NCBI GenBank assembly: GCA_038093515.1
Contig: JBBPSI010000259.1
Coordinates: 1 to 33,232 of the forward strand
Direction: 5' to 3'
From: Butyriboletus loyo
Taxonomy: Eukaryota; Basidiomycota; Agaricomycetes; Boletales; Boletaceae
Length of the DNA stretch: 33,232 nt
Below, in pieces: positions 17,923 to 29,902 of the stretch; position 1 is the first letter of the stretch; every line of letters begins with the position of its first letter. A program made the position numbers and the translations under genes. A model generated the notes under the pieces. That model did no database searches, was not told where the DNA came from, and worked only from the letters and a program-made list of their open reading frames with translations.

Positions 17923-20022
17923 TCAAGGCACCACGCCCACCACGACACCAATCAATACACCTGCAATCACCGCCGCTAAAAATGCAGCTCGGACGACTAC
18001 CTCCCACTGTGCGCGTTTCACCACCTGCGACTGTACCTGCGTGAGCGGCGCCGCAAACGCAGGTACACCCGCTGTAAACGACGGTATCAATGAGGTAAGC
18101 CAGAGTCGGTTTGATGGACTGCTCGTTGGCGATAGGGCAGCAGATGCGGTGGATGTACCCTTTTCAAGGGACGAGGACATGAGCGCCGGTGACGTGCGTT
18201 GGTTACATTTGTACTGTGCACGTCCGAGGAAGGGACTGACGCCTGTGAGCGGGGGGGATAATGATAACGTGGGTGCAGGCGTCGATGGACCCACAACGAC
18301 CGAAGACAATGGCAGCACGCCCGGGTTTGCGCCCCCCGCTAGCAAGGACGCACTGTCACCCCCACTTGTACTCCGGCGACGTTGAGTGGCTTTGTTCGTC
18401 GGCAACAAGTCAAAGTCGAAGCAAGTACTCCTTTGACTGCGCAGCGATCCCGACGTGTCGCTCAGGTTACTAATGCTGTTGTTGCTGTAGTCGGTTGGGA
18501 TGAAGCCGGCCGTCGGACCGTATTCGTAGGTGTCTTTTTTATTACTCCGAGGACACCGCGTACTCTGATTCGGATCCACCCCAACGGGGCTACTGCTGGC
18601 GGACTCTGAAATTGCAGGCCGGCCCTCTGGTCGCACATGTGCGGGCTCGAGATACGCGATGGAGGGTGGGGATAGGCGATATTCAGGGCGGTGTAGACAG
18701 GACGCCGTCGCAGGACCCTCTGGCGCAGGAACGTCGTCGAAAAACGCAGGCGAGACATCGATCTCGTTGGATCCTACCGACGAACATACCTCTGATCCGC
18801 AGGACGTTCTACGCAGACTCACGTCGGAGAATTGCGCCCGTGGTTGTGCAGGTGCAACGAAAGAGATTGGGGAATCATCAAAGGACAGTCCCGATCGAGT
18901 AGCTTTCTCTGGCAGGGGCGCTCTATGAGAGGGTATGAAGAGGGGTTGGCCGCTGGCGCGTGTTGACCTGAAAGGCGTGGGATGTGAGATAGGCATCGGA
19001 ATCGGCCGCGATATCGTCGGTCGAGTGAGTTCAAACTTGCGAAGCTGCCGAAGGTCGCCAAAAAGATACACCATCAGGCAAACCTGATGATGATGCTCAG
19101 TCGCTCGTCATGCCGCTACCAGTAACGTACGCCTTACTTACACCTTGCAGACTAGCGATCAAAATGGTGAAACCTAACCAGAAGCCTGGTAAGGCAACCA
19201 AACGCATCAAACGTCCATGCGGACCAATGTTCCAGCGTCCGGTGGTCGACACCAGGGGAAGCACACCGGCGACGAGTGTGATGAGACAACCGGCAGTGAT
19301 TCCACATATTGCTCTCTGCGAGCCGACGTTGGTGTACGCCGCACGCACGAAGCGATTGAGCGACTCGTGGAGCATATTCCGTGCCTCGATCTCTACTTCG
19401 GTGAACACGGCAGGGTCAGGATGAACGCTCTGCGAGTGCCAGAGAGAAGACCGGTTGTGATCCTGTGGATGGGTATGGAATGGATGGGTATGCGGGGCAG
19501 AGTGAAACGGTGCGAGGACGTCAGAGGGAATATTCAACTCATACTCGCCATTGGGCGTAAAGAACGTCTGTTTCGCGCGAAGATAAAACATGGCGAGGGC
19601 AGGGTCGGGCGTGGGTGGGACGGAAAACTTTTGGCGCTGTGTTCTGGACGTCCACTTGTTCTTTTTGCTGACGAGGGACGTCTTTTCGCGTTGAACCCAC
19701 GCGTGATAGCGGGCGGTGTAATCTTTGAGCCAGAGGATGAAGTAGAGGTTCTCGGGGGTGTGTTCGACGTAGAGGAGATATTCTTCGAGGTCCTTGAGGC
19801 CGATCGGAGGGAGGTGGCGACGTGCGAGTACGTCGTCGAGGCGGACATCGAGAACGGGGGTGAAGCTGCACGAGCGGACCTTGCCTACTGCAGGGGGTGG
19901 GTTGCAGAGGCGAAACTGGAGCAGAAGTAGTCGGATGAGGTGTATGGCAAGATGCAGTGGGCACTGACCGGTAAGGAGAGGAGGCCTCTGGGGGAGAGTC
20001 GCGACGGCGGAGGCTGAGCCAT
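17923..20022 (-). CDS. RGS-domain multi-pass membrane protein, RAX1-like
   Basis: RGS-like membrane proteins of the Rax1 group act at the plasma membrane in polarity and bud-site or hyphal growth in yeasts; the role here is inferred. Exon 1 (ATG 20022) reads MAQPPPSRLSPRGLLSLP. After an intron the RGS-like region follows: SFTPVLDVRLDDVLARRHLP, GLKDLEEYLLYVEHTPENLY, FILWLKDYTARYHAW, then MFYLRAKQTFFTPNGEYELN, IPSDVL and EIEARNMLHESLNRFVRAAY. Two hydrophobic stretches follow (ICGITAGCLITLVAGVLPLV; LVALPGFWLGFTILIASLQG). The intron at about 19098-19148 joins SLQG to VCLMVYLFGDLRQLRKFEL. About 300 low-complexity Ser/Pro-rich residues come next, then a C-terminal membrane anchor (FLAAVIAGVLIGVVVGVV), stop at 17923. 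About 660 aa. The exact acceptor of intron 1 is uncertain; an AAG acceptor keeps frame. Confidence 0.78.
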
Positions 20023-20121
20023 CGGGGAGGAAGGGAGGGTGAGGAAGTCAGGGCGGCATTGGCTGTGACTATAACTCCTACCGTAATTCGGGTCCAGACA
20101 GCTGCCTCAAGGTTTGGCGAG

Positions 20122-20145
20122 GAAATGTCCGTGTTTGGACATTTC
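20122..20145. repeat. Perfect 9-bp stem-loop upstream of the RGS gene
   Basis: GAAATGTCC (20122-20130), loop GTGTTT, GGACATTTC (20137-20145). It lies about 100 bp 5' of the RGS start and about 240 bp beyond the RAD50 stop. It may be an operator-like dyad or an RNA hairpin; function unknown. Confidence 0.75.
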
Positions 20146-20382
20146 TAAGCGCGCTCGAGATCGCAGCTCGGTTACGTCACGACGGACCACCTGACTCGCG
20201 GAATAAAAAATAATCATCCGCGGCATGCCGGCATGTCATCTCAAAAAGTCAAAGCCGACAATTTTCCTAGGTGTACTACCGAAATCTCTGCCGCTCGATG
20301 ACCGACTTCTGTCTCGAGTCCCGCGAGACACGCCTGAAAACAGAACATTAAACTTTAAAAATTAAAATGAAATACCATCGCC

Positions 20383-23300
20383 TTACCAATAATACTCCAT
20401 CACGTCGCTTTGGCCCAGCTTCCGCAGGAAATTCTCGTCGTGCGTGATGATGATCAGCTGGAAATTCGACCGGTTCTTGCGCTCATGAATGATACTGTAC
20501 GCCGCTCAGTCACCCTCTCAGTTCGTCGAACACCGCCAGTGACTTACTCGACCAGACTCTCCGCCAGCGCATCAATATTCTCCATGTCCAGCGCGTTCGT
20601 CGGCTCGTCCAACGCCAGTATCCCGCAGTTTTGCCCAAACGAATCAGACAGCGCAAGCCGGATGATGATCGAAGCGAGCATCTTTTGTCCAGCCGAACAC
20701 CGTCCCCGCATATCCATCTCAACCTGGTCCTTCGCCATAACAACCTGCAACGAAGCTCAGCAACTGACTCGTCTTCCCTCAAAGAAGCACACCCGATAAT
20801 TATACGACCGTTTCGAAGCTCCGCCTTCCACATCGGACCGTATCTTAATCCCATCAATGTCTGGTTAACCTTATTAGCGACCCAATCGGAAGTTTGTCTG
20901 TCCCAGCACACCTGTTCCCTGATACGTCTTGTTCCACAGATGTCGCATCGTATCGTTCACTTCCTCCATCTTCAAGCTGTGATACTTCATGATCGCGCTA
21001 GCAGACGTCAACACCCGTCCGTTCAAGACAAGCCGACTTACTTGTCCAGCGCCTTGGCATACTTTTCCAGATCATTGTTTGCCATATCCGACATCTAATC
21101 ATATCCTTGCTCAGCGTCCCATCCATCACGATCACGACAAGACCTTGCCTTGACTTTGACCAGCTGATCAGCATATCGCTTGTTGATATCCTTGTATTCT
21201 CGCAGGTCCTTCTCCACTTGCTTCAATGTCTCGCTATGAGAGCTTATTTCGCCACCAATGTGAGCATACTATAAATAGTTCCGTCAGGTGGACAATATGA
21301 ACGCGTCATGAAAGGAAGACGTCAAACCCACCTTGCTCTGCATCTCCGTCTCGCGTTGCTTCTCAACCTGATAACGGTCCTCAAAGTTCCGCTTTGCCTT
21401 CGCCGCCGCCTCCATGTCGTACGAGTCGATCTCAGCCTGCGTAGCCTCAATATCCTTCACCAGCCTCCTCATCCGAATATTGTCTCGCAACCTCGAAATC
21501 AAACTCCCACTTTCGTTGATCTCCCGGTCGATCTTGGCGACCGTCTCACGCACGCTCTCTATCTTGATTCCGAGTTTCGTAATCTCCCCTTCATAATGTT
21601 CGATCCTTCCAGCGCATTCTGCCAGCAACTGTGCGCGTTTTTCGCGGGCATAGCTAGATCACCGCGGGCATAACCCCTGAGTCGACAAAGAGCCTGGGAA
21701 CGACAAGTGGCTCACCGATCGACAACCTTGGTGATGTTATCGAGCTTATCAGCACTCATGTTCATCTCCTGCATGGACCTTTGTGCCTCGGCCATCCTCG
21801 TATTAAGCTCGACCTGGTCCTGTCGGTGTTCCTGTTCCAGATGTTCAATAGGAGCTTGCGCATCAGCAAGCTTCCCGTCCAATTCCTACGAAAATCGCGG
21901 AGTTCAGCATGTGACAAGTTCCCATTGACAGGTCAGATGAAACCTTTAATCTGGCGCCGAGCGCACTAATCTCATTCGTCATAGCAACGATCCGCGCTTC
22001 CATCATGTCCCTATCCCGGATCTGATTCGAGAGCGTGTTCTCTTTTTTCTCCATGGCATGAAGGTCGCCTTCGTACGTCCGCAGTGACGAATTCTGGCGC
22101 TCGCGCTCGGTCGTGATCGCCTGTCGCTCTCGCTCGTTGGCACGACTGCCAGGGAGGGAGGGTTGGGCATCAATGATCAATATGACAATGGCAAGTTCCG
22201 ACGGAGTGCGCTTACATCTCGTTTGAGAGGGCGTCTAATTCGGTCTGGACATCGTCTGCAGTCCTCGAGCTGCCGGTTGAACTAAGCTCCTCTTCCAAAT
22301 TTGCAATCTCGGTCTTAAGGCGTCCATTTTCAGACTGGTTCTTCGTAATCGCCGTGGCATGTTGTTTCAGTGTGGCGATATCCCGGATGTCCTTCTTGAT
22401 ATCGTTGACCTTTTGTGTAGCCTGACAAACGATGATCGCACACATCGAGCTTCGCGAAGCATACCCAGTATGGTTCACCCACCTGTTCTGATTGCTCGCT
22501 CGCAATGGGAATCTCGGCCTTCGCAGTCTTGATCTGTTTTTCCAGCGCCGGGATTTCACCGTCCTTCACGCGATCCCTCGAGGCCTGGTGCGGCAAGAAA
22601 TCTTCCAGTCGAGACAACTCTTGCCGCCATTCATCGAGTTGGTTGGCCTCGTTCTCTATAACATCGGGGGAGTTTTTTCTGATTTGCTCTGTGAGCTACA
22701 CATGGTAAAAAAAAAGTCAGCTGTCGACTTCGATAAACCTTGTAAACACAACCGCTTACGTATTTCTCGAACACGGCAAGTTCTCTATCATCCATGTGCC
22801 GATTGCAAGCTTGGCAAGTTTTCTTCGCCTTGCCGACTTTAAGGAATGTCTGGTACACGTCTACCATGCCAGCTTTACCGCTCGTTTCGCTATTTGGAAG
22901 TGCACATCATATCCACACGTCAATCAAAAGAAAGACAGAAATGCCGTTCGAGTGCGTACCTCGTGAGGTCTGCGACATTTCGTCGTGCATCTTCCAGCGC
23001 ATCGTTCAGAGGAACACCCCCAACAATACCTTCCTTTAATATTCTCTCGAAATCTACGTGGCGAATGCAGTGTAAACGAGGGAGGACACATCAAGGAAGA
23101 TGGAAAGTTACGTTTGAGTTCATCTCGCTTGGTCTTGAGCTGTGATTTCGCTTGCGAGAGCGTCGTCTCGGCAGTCTGCAGCGTCTTGTTGACAGTCGCC
23201 AATTCACTCTCCGCTTCTGCAAGTTCGTGTTCCTTATCTCTGCACCCGCCTGTAAATCAGCAGAGAAGGTATACGAAATGACGTGCGAGCACAGACCTTG

Positions 23301-25435
23301 AAATGTGGTCGATCTCGCGCTCCATATTCTCCGCGCGTGCATCCCTGCCGATCAGCTTCCTGAACTTGGGATTACACATCTCAAGCCTGCAAAAATATCC
23401 ATCATCCCAACTCAAATCGTCTCACTCCCCATGCAGGGCTTACGCACGTATTCTTGACTTCGAGCGTCCTACTCCTCACTTCTGACCGCTTCAAATCCAG
23501 CCTTGCCCTCACATCCGCCTGCAGACTCAGCCCCCTGAATTCTGCATTCAAACGGTCCCGTGTGTCCTCCATCGCTCTCGCCTTGGAGGCTCGGTCGCTC
23601 AAGCGCTCCTCAAAGTTTGCTTCCTTGATGTCCTTCTTGACCTTTTCGAGCCGCAGCGTTTTCTCTTCAATATCCCCAGACAAGGTCCGTAGCTCCGAAG
23701 CCAATCCTTGCATCGTCTCGATCGTCATCTCCGCCTTCGATATCGCCTCCTGTTTCTCTTTCTATCCCATGAAAACGAGACCAGAGTCAGCGACCGCAAG
23801 CGGTAAAGGCAACAGCAAGACCCACAATCTGCTCCCGAGTGTTACCCCGCTGCATCTTCAAGCTCTCCGACTCCGTGTGAAGCCGCCTCGATTTGCGATT
23901 GAATTCGTCGTTCTTGGCGCGGATCTCGCTCTGGAGCTTCTCGTATTCGGAACGTTGCTTGCGCTGAAGGTCATCCAGTCGATAGATGAACTCGTTGACC
24001 TTTTCGCGTTCGAGGGGACTGTGGCTGTATCCTTTGATGTTATGCTTGTCACTAATCTCTCGAATGAGGTCTTCGCGTTCGATCAAGCGATGGTCATGTG
24101 CCTGTAATATAGTATGCAATTGTTAGCAGAGACATCACTGTGTGGCAAATGGGTTTGTGCCTTGGCCTCCGCAACCAACTCTCCGTGTTCGTTGACGAGC
24201 TCGACATGCGTACGGCGAGCTTTTGTGAGCTCATCTTCGAGATTTTGTCGTTCCGATTCGTGCCGGCCTCGATTTTGCTTCTGCTTGGCAATGTTCTCAT
24301 CAAAGTTTCGCAAACGAGACTGTAGCTCCTCGTTGGAACCTATCCGAAGCGGCATTTCAGTCCCCATTGCACTCGTGAACCAGTGTTACAATACTCATAC
24401 CTTCAATCTCCTGAACGGTTTCCCGAGCTTCCGCGAGTTCTTGTTGGTAATGTTCTTTCTTCTGTTGCATGTTCTCTACCTTGACATACAGCTCCCGGAA
24501 CTTGGTTGCGGACTCGTAGAAGCGCGCATTGTTCTTGACGAGTTCTTCGTATTGTCCTTTGCATTCCTCGTATTGAAGCTGTTTAGAAGTAACGGTATTG
24601 TTGAGGTCGACTATACGCGCGCGGAGTTTGTCTGCATGGATTTTTTCCTTTGAGAGGGACTCGAGACGTTCTTTGTCTGCCTTTAGATCCGCGACGCGGT
24701 CTTTGCGTAGTGCTTTGATAGAGTCAAGCGCCTTGGTGTACCTGAAAAACGTTGTTTATACAATAAACGAGAGAGACAGTCTAAAAACAAAGTTACGGAT
24801 CGACTAAACATACCTCGTTGCCTCGAAAATGTCGTCGAATTTCTTCTTTAGGGCAGCAGGCTCGGCGAGCGGCCACCACGAATCCTCCTGATGACAGAAA
24901 ATAACGTTCTCGAGCACCGACTTGGAGACGCCCAGCAAATGCGGAATCTCCGCGTCCATCTCGGCGCACTTTGTCGAGATCACTCCTCGCTGAACATCGT
25001 CTGGTCAACCTACGTACCTCACGATATCAAGCCAAGAAAACGACTCACTTTGCCCCCCTTCTCGGAATTACTATCCGCCAAGCCGAGGATACTCTCCAAC
25101 GTCTTCATCGTCAACCCCGTCGTCTTCTTCGCTGTCACCGACAGATTCCTCACAACCAACATGCGTTGTCCATTGGCAGCATGGAACCGCAACTTGACCT
25201 GCGCCTTCACCTCTTTCTCGTTCGCCATCTTCGGGTCGTGCACGAATGCACCACCACGTGTGTTAGGCGGCTGATCGCCCGTCGTGGCATACTTGAGACA
25301 CTCGATGATAGTCGTCTTACCACTCCCATTGTGCCCTACGATGACGGTGACGGGCGAGAAGAACTCGATGACGGAGACTTGCTTGTCGTCAAACGAACGT
25401 ATTCCCCTAATGGCAAGCTTGTTAAGGCTCGACAT
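20383..25435 (-). CDS. RAD50: RAD50, SMC-like ATPase of the Mre11-Rad50-Nbs1 complex
   Basis: Double-strand-break sensing, tethering and end resection in the nucleus. Start ATG 25435: [20 protein letters not shown]. Walker A is [12 protein letters not shown], followed by [15 protein letters not shown] and the Q-loop region [18 protein letters not shown]. Long coiled-coil arms flank the zinc hook, whose CxxC motif sits in [16 protein letters not shown] at about plus 22780-22830. The C-terminal lobe has the signature [20 protein letters not shown], Walker [19 protein letters not shown] and H-loop [19 protein letters not shown], ending MEYYW, stop at 20383. About fifteen ~50-60 bp introns split it. 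Every hallmark motif is present, so it looks functional and full length (family about 1300 aa). Its 3' end faces the start of the same-strand RGS gene about 360 bp away. Confidence 0.95.
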
Positions 25436-25985
25436 GGTTCAAGAGCTCCAACGAAGATGACATATGTTGTGCACGCGTTTTTCGGGAGTATGAAGTGGCA
25501 GGTATCAGAATCGAGGAAAGATACAGCAGACAAGTGAGTCAGTAGGGACGAGGAGGAGGAGCAGGCGTGGGTGACACGGCTGGCGCGCGGTGTTACGCGT
25601 CTTGTCACGCTCGGTCGGTCAGGGGCTATTGTGCACAGCTCCAGCTCTTTGCGTTCAATTCGGAATCTCCGCCAACTTCAAGATACTTGCGACGACCTAC
25701 GACTTCACACTTTTGATCGCCCACGCCGTGCTTCTATACGATTCCAGACAGTCCGAGTCACCATGCATAGTATCTAAATAGATCAGCGATCGTACATTGA
25801 GTCACCTCTGGGTCGTCATGGTGAACTGGCACAGTTGCCAATAAAGATGATATCGCTGCAGCACGGAGAACTTGCGGATATTGACTCAGTACGAGTCGTG
25901 CACACTCAGGTACACTTTTTGTAGATGCGTATATTCATTTCATACAACGACATCCAATGGAATCGCATCAACACATTTCATCGCT
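25436..25985. other. Intergenic spacer RAD50 / GST-like copy 1
   Basis: No gene recognised. It contains the RAD50 promoter side and, from about 25850, the left end of the GST duplication unit. Confidence 0.5.
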
Positions 25986-26833
25986 TTAGGAAAATGTAAT
26001 GGTCTTAGGCTCAGTGATCCTGACATCCACAAATTCCTCCGTTCCCCAGTACTGTTTCACCCTCTCATCCGTGGTCACCTTTTCATAATGAGCAAAAATG
26101 TGTGGGTATTTTGCGCGTTCGGCAGTTCCAAGCGCCACACGCGCGGCAGCAAAAATCATGCCAGCCAGAACAAAGTCGGCGAGGGTCAGAGTGTCCAATG
26201 CCACGTAGCCAGAGGGACGCCCCGCAAGATACGACTCGAGGTAGGTGAGGGCACGAGCAAGGCGCTCAGCATTTTTATCAATAACCTACAGTGAACACTT
26301 CAGATATCTGACCAGCGTCAGCGGGGATTCTAGTCCTTACCTCGAGACTGAAAGGTCCATAAAAGCCGTAGATCTGACCCGTGATGTTCTGAGTTGGTGC
26401 GCCGATCTCGTGTTCAGCAAAGTGCACCCATTGATCGATAGTCGCAGTTTCGTGCGCATTTGAACCTAACAGGCTCACTTTGGTGCCGATGCTACTCACT
26501 GGAACAGGTGAGTCCATGATAAGCGTCGACTGGACAAATCATTGGCCACTCACAATAGCGGGCAATCGAGGTACCTTCGACCAGCTTGAATCCATCCGTT
26601 CCCTCGAAGGCAGGGATCTTTCCATAGGTAAACTTGGCTGTATACTCCGAAGGCCTGTTCGTGAACGAAAACTCAGGTTGTTCGAGGTCAAATTCATTCA
26701 CGGCTGCAACACTGAGGATCTGTAACGAAAATGTGAAAGTTAGCTCTGACCCGAAGACGCAGGTCGGTTGTGAACGTACGACTTTGGACTGACGCTGGCG
26801 GACGTTACCCCAGAGAGTTCCGACAGGAGTCAT
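25986..26833 (-). CDS. Glutathione S-transferase-like protein (eEF1B-gamma N-terminal type), copy 1
   Basis: Four exons from ATG 26833 to TAA 25986, about 215 aa. The N-terminal thioredoxin-like fold reads MTPVGTLWGNVRQRQSKV, ILSVAAVNEFDLEQPEF and YGKIPAFEGTDGFKLVEGTS followed by IARY. The Ile-Pro of GKIPAFEG is the conserved cis-Pro and EGTSIARY the glutathione gamma-Glu site region. The C-terminal helical domain reads ATIDQWVHFAEHEIGAPTQN, RALTYLESYLAGRPSGYVAL and DTLTLADFVLAGMIFAAARV. This arrangement is that of the eEF1-gamma GST module and EF1G-like fungal GSTs, but the C-terminal eEF1G domain is absent. Thus it is a free GST-like protein, possibly in detoxification. Introns keep frame and no stops are seen. 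The upstream TATA-like TATATAAG is at 26925-26932. Confidence 0.85.
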
Positions 26834-26850
26834 TTCGCTGCGTGAATATT

Positions 26851-26877
26851 GAAGTTATTGAAGTTATTGAAGTTATG
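26851..26877. repeat. 9-bp tandem repeat GAAGTTATT x3 in the leader of GST-like copy 1
   Basis: Three units (the last ends in G) sit 18 bp upstream of the start codon. The paralogous position in copy 2 reads ATATTGAAGCAATCAG with no such repeat. Confidence 0.85.
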
Positions 26878-26924
26878 TTGAAGCAATCAGACGATGGGGG
26901 CCATAGTGGTCCAAGACTGGACCT

Positions 26925-26932
26925 CTTATATA
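26925..26932 (-). promoter_or_regulatory. TATA-like box of GST-like copy 1
   Basis: TATATAAG about 92-99 bp upstream of ATG 26833. The equivalent of copy 2 (30981-30988) is TGCATAAG, a weaker TATA match, 63-70 bp upstream of its ATG. Confidence 0.5.
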
Positions 26933-27001
26933 CGTTCGTGCATCGACTCCGACTGCACCACCAAACCTTACAGTCAGCAATCAAGTTGAATCAGCAATCC
27001 A

Positions 27002-29902
27002 GTTTCATGACAAAGGGCTCTCACTGGAAGTAGTGTGTAGGCAACGCAAGCATCAACGTGATCAACGGCAATTCGACCCCGCGAGAGAGTCCGCTGAGTC
27101 ATTTCCAATCCGTGACTCGCTAAGCAGTGCACGCCGCGGACACGAGACACGTTCTGATTAGCCAACTACGCCTGCGAGGCCCACCGACTGCAAGCCGAAT
27201 CAGCACAAGGTCCTGTATCAACTGCCACAGGGTCTGAATGATTACTCCCAGGTCCCATCGGGAAACTGCGCCGCATTACTGGCCGCAAGTGGCAGCGGTT
27301 GAACCAAGTTGCTGTGCGTTGTCGGGGGTTGGTTGAAGGCAGGGTTGTGATCCAACATCGCTGCGAGGTGATTCGGCGAACTGCACCTTTACGCGAGATC
27401 AAGGTCTTGCATGAGCGGAAGTGGGGGAAGGAAACAGTCCGGGGCGCGGTACAAGTGGGAGACGTGCTTATTGTCGCGCCCTCCTTCCCAAGTCCAGAGC
27501 AGACCGCGGGTCGTTTTTCGCCGACCGTTCATCACCGTTCGGGTGGGTACGCAACTCGGAGGAACGTACGGACGCAGGTGCGTGGATCGATACGGACGTG
27601 GGCGTGAACGACAATGTAGGAGGGCATAGTGCTGAACTCCCTGGAGCGACGTTGCCGTGTTTAGCAATTATAATCGTGGGCTTATTATAGCGACGATCAC
27701 AGTAGACGATTCACCTCCTGTTCAACAAAAAGGTCAGGTCGCCGAACTGTGCATGAAACTAAGTAGGCACTATTCTAGATGTCCTTCCATGACGTAGTAC
27801 TGATTATTTTGCTGGCCAGGATACCAGCAGGAAGGCCGATGATGATGCATTCGCAGATTCTTGGATGGGCACTCCTGTTCATCACTGGACCAGATTTCGT
27901 GGGAATTGAGCTATGATTGCAGGCGGTGGTGATGTGTACGCCAAACCTGATCCCAGTGACATCTTCATCATGTTGGATAGGGCCAACGAGTCTCCCGCCG
28001 GTCGTTATGCTCCAATAGTCATTCCCAGTGGCAAACCGGATCGAATATTGGAAAACGTCGATGGCATACCCCCTGTTTGTCCTCTCCATACCGATGACCT
28101 TGTCCTGGATTTCTGCGTTTTGGGGCACTGTCGGAGAAGGAGTTGGATGTCACGTTGAGTGTGGCCATGAGGTCGGTGGGATTTACGAGGGCAACCATGT
28201 TTAGCTGGGTCTGTCGAAAACATGCACCGTTCAGTCTTTTGCTATCGGGGGTGCCGGTATGCCGTCGGTCTTGACGAGCGATTTAATTAGAGTTAATACT
28301 TGAACAAGAAAAACTTTATAATCCATAATTTCGTCGGAGCCTACTTCGCGGAGGAGGATGCGTATGTTCTTGATGCACACCTTGTGTGCGGAATGTGGAT
28401 CGCACTATGTATTCCGAAGAGCTTGGCTCGGACTTGCATGTGCTGATGGGCTGCGAGGTGGCAAGAACTTAAGGATTGCGTGGTCTATGTCCTATGCCCA
28501 TGATCGAGCTCTCTACCTACATGTACTGCACTGAATCGCATCGACTAATTCGTCCCATCTCCTGTACCCGAGCAAAAACATATCCATGCGGGGAATCTGA
28601 CCGAAAGGACAGCATCGTCTGATTCTCGCTAGCGTGATCCACCTTGAGTCAGGCAATGTAAGAAAAAGGAAAATACCCGCACCGTTAAACGGACTCTGCC
28701 GGCTGATGATTCAGATGTTTCGTTCGTGTGACGTGCCTGACAGCTGTCATGACAAAGTGATCAGAAAAAGGACATACAGGGTCTGCCGTATTTGGATCTG
28801 CAGGACCTTGCCCAGTGCGCGGGTGTCCTCATTCAGATATTTGGAAATCACGGGTTTGACAGAGGATTTAGGCTGTAACGTGTGATGAGTAACTGAGCAC
28901 AAACTAGGTTTCACGACCGCTCGCTGAGATAATATAGCAGACGCGCCGCATTCATTCATCTGTCAAGACAACTCACTTCACACGTTGACCTGCAGCAATT
29001 GTCGAAGGAGTCAGAAGGACCCTCATTGACAGCATTTTCTCTCGTTGGTGACTGGGAATGAGATTGATGATTGGCAGGCAGCTGCGAGCAACTTCGTAGA
29101 AGTCCGATTGGGCTTATCCACAATCCAGTCCTTGTTGCTCTTGTTGAACCTTGTCTGTAGCAACTTTTTGAACATTGGAAGGCCCCAAGGTGACGCAACA
29201 GTATTTGGGTGCAATGAGGCAACTGGTGGTGTGTTGTCACGAGGATGAGTGAAGGATGATAGGGATGGTGGCTGCAGCAACGTCAACACACAAATAATGA
29301 ATGAATGAGGTGATCACCAACCTCGTCAAAGTTGAACTGTGGGCCCAGTGTGCTCGATGGCACCTCAACCTATCAAAAGGTGTGTTTCGTCAGGGTGGAA
29401 TGCGACTGCATACACCCAACCAGAGCAGTCAAGCACTAATGTTGGGTCTTGCTGAATGGTCAGCACTGCAAATCACTCCTTTGAACTGCTACCCACTAGT
29501 CTCTATCGATAACAGCTTCACAAATGGCATACGATCGCTTTGGAGTGTCAATGAACAAGGTGTTTCGGTTTACTCGTGGTGCGCAAAGTTGAGCCATAAA
29601 CACGTTTTCCTGATTGCCTCGTGTCTTTGGCGCTTATTCTTTATGTGACCTCGTTGCGATGACCAGGCCAGCAGTCGATGTCGGCGAAATCTTTCGTCTC
29701 TTCTGAGGCAGTCTGCGATTGCTCGTCATGTCCCGGCCGCGGCACTCGGTTCATGATGGATGCATAATTCGCATAGACCAACTCGCGACACCGTGCACAA
29801 AATACGCCCGCAAAATAGAAGAGGAATGTACATTTGGCCACCTACTCGGACCACGTCACGTCTATATCTATCGACAGGCTGGGCGTTCTCGTGGTCCCTA
29901 CG
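27002..29902. other. Spacer between GST-like copies, no gene assigned
   Basis: About 2.9 kb with only short open frames. Possible coding scraps on the minus strand: 28795-28875 (SSVKPVISKYLNEDTRALGK, directly after a TTACAG acceptor-like site), 28240-28385 (REVGSDEIMDYKVFLVQVL, then LIKSLVKTDGIPAPPIAKD, ending in TGA) and 27775-28128. They read like pieces of a spliced gene, but I recognise no family and cannot chain them in frame. A plus-strand open frame at 29301-29648 is likewise unassigned. Confidence 0.4.

Larger units (their letters stand above)
25850..27001 (-). repeat. Segmental duplication unit 1 (GST-like gene and flanks)
   Basis: Near-identical to 29903-31056 across coding exons, introns, 3' flank (ATTCATTTCATACAACGACA) and 5' flank (GTCAGCAATCAAGTTGAATC). 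Differences: substitutions, a roughly 40-nt indel in the 3' flank, and a 29-nt tandem expansion in the 5' leader of this copy. Confidence 0.88.

Noticed and set aside
19217..19930. 237-codon plus-strand open frame
   Set aside because: Antisense to the RGS-like region, which has family-like motifs and a consistent exon structure on the other strand.
23454..24107. 217-codon plus-strand open frame
   Set aside because: Antisense to RAD50 coiled-coil exons; no domain resemblance.
26849..26880. CRISPR-like short repeats
   Set aside because: Only three contiguous 9-bp units without spacers, in eukaryotic DNA; simple slippage expansion.
27775..28128. 117-codon minus-strand open frame as a gene
   Set aside because: No recognisable domain and no supported partner exons; kept only as part of the unassigned spacer.
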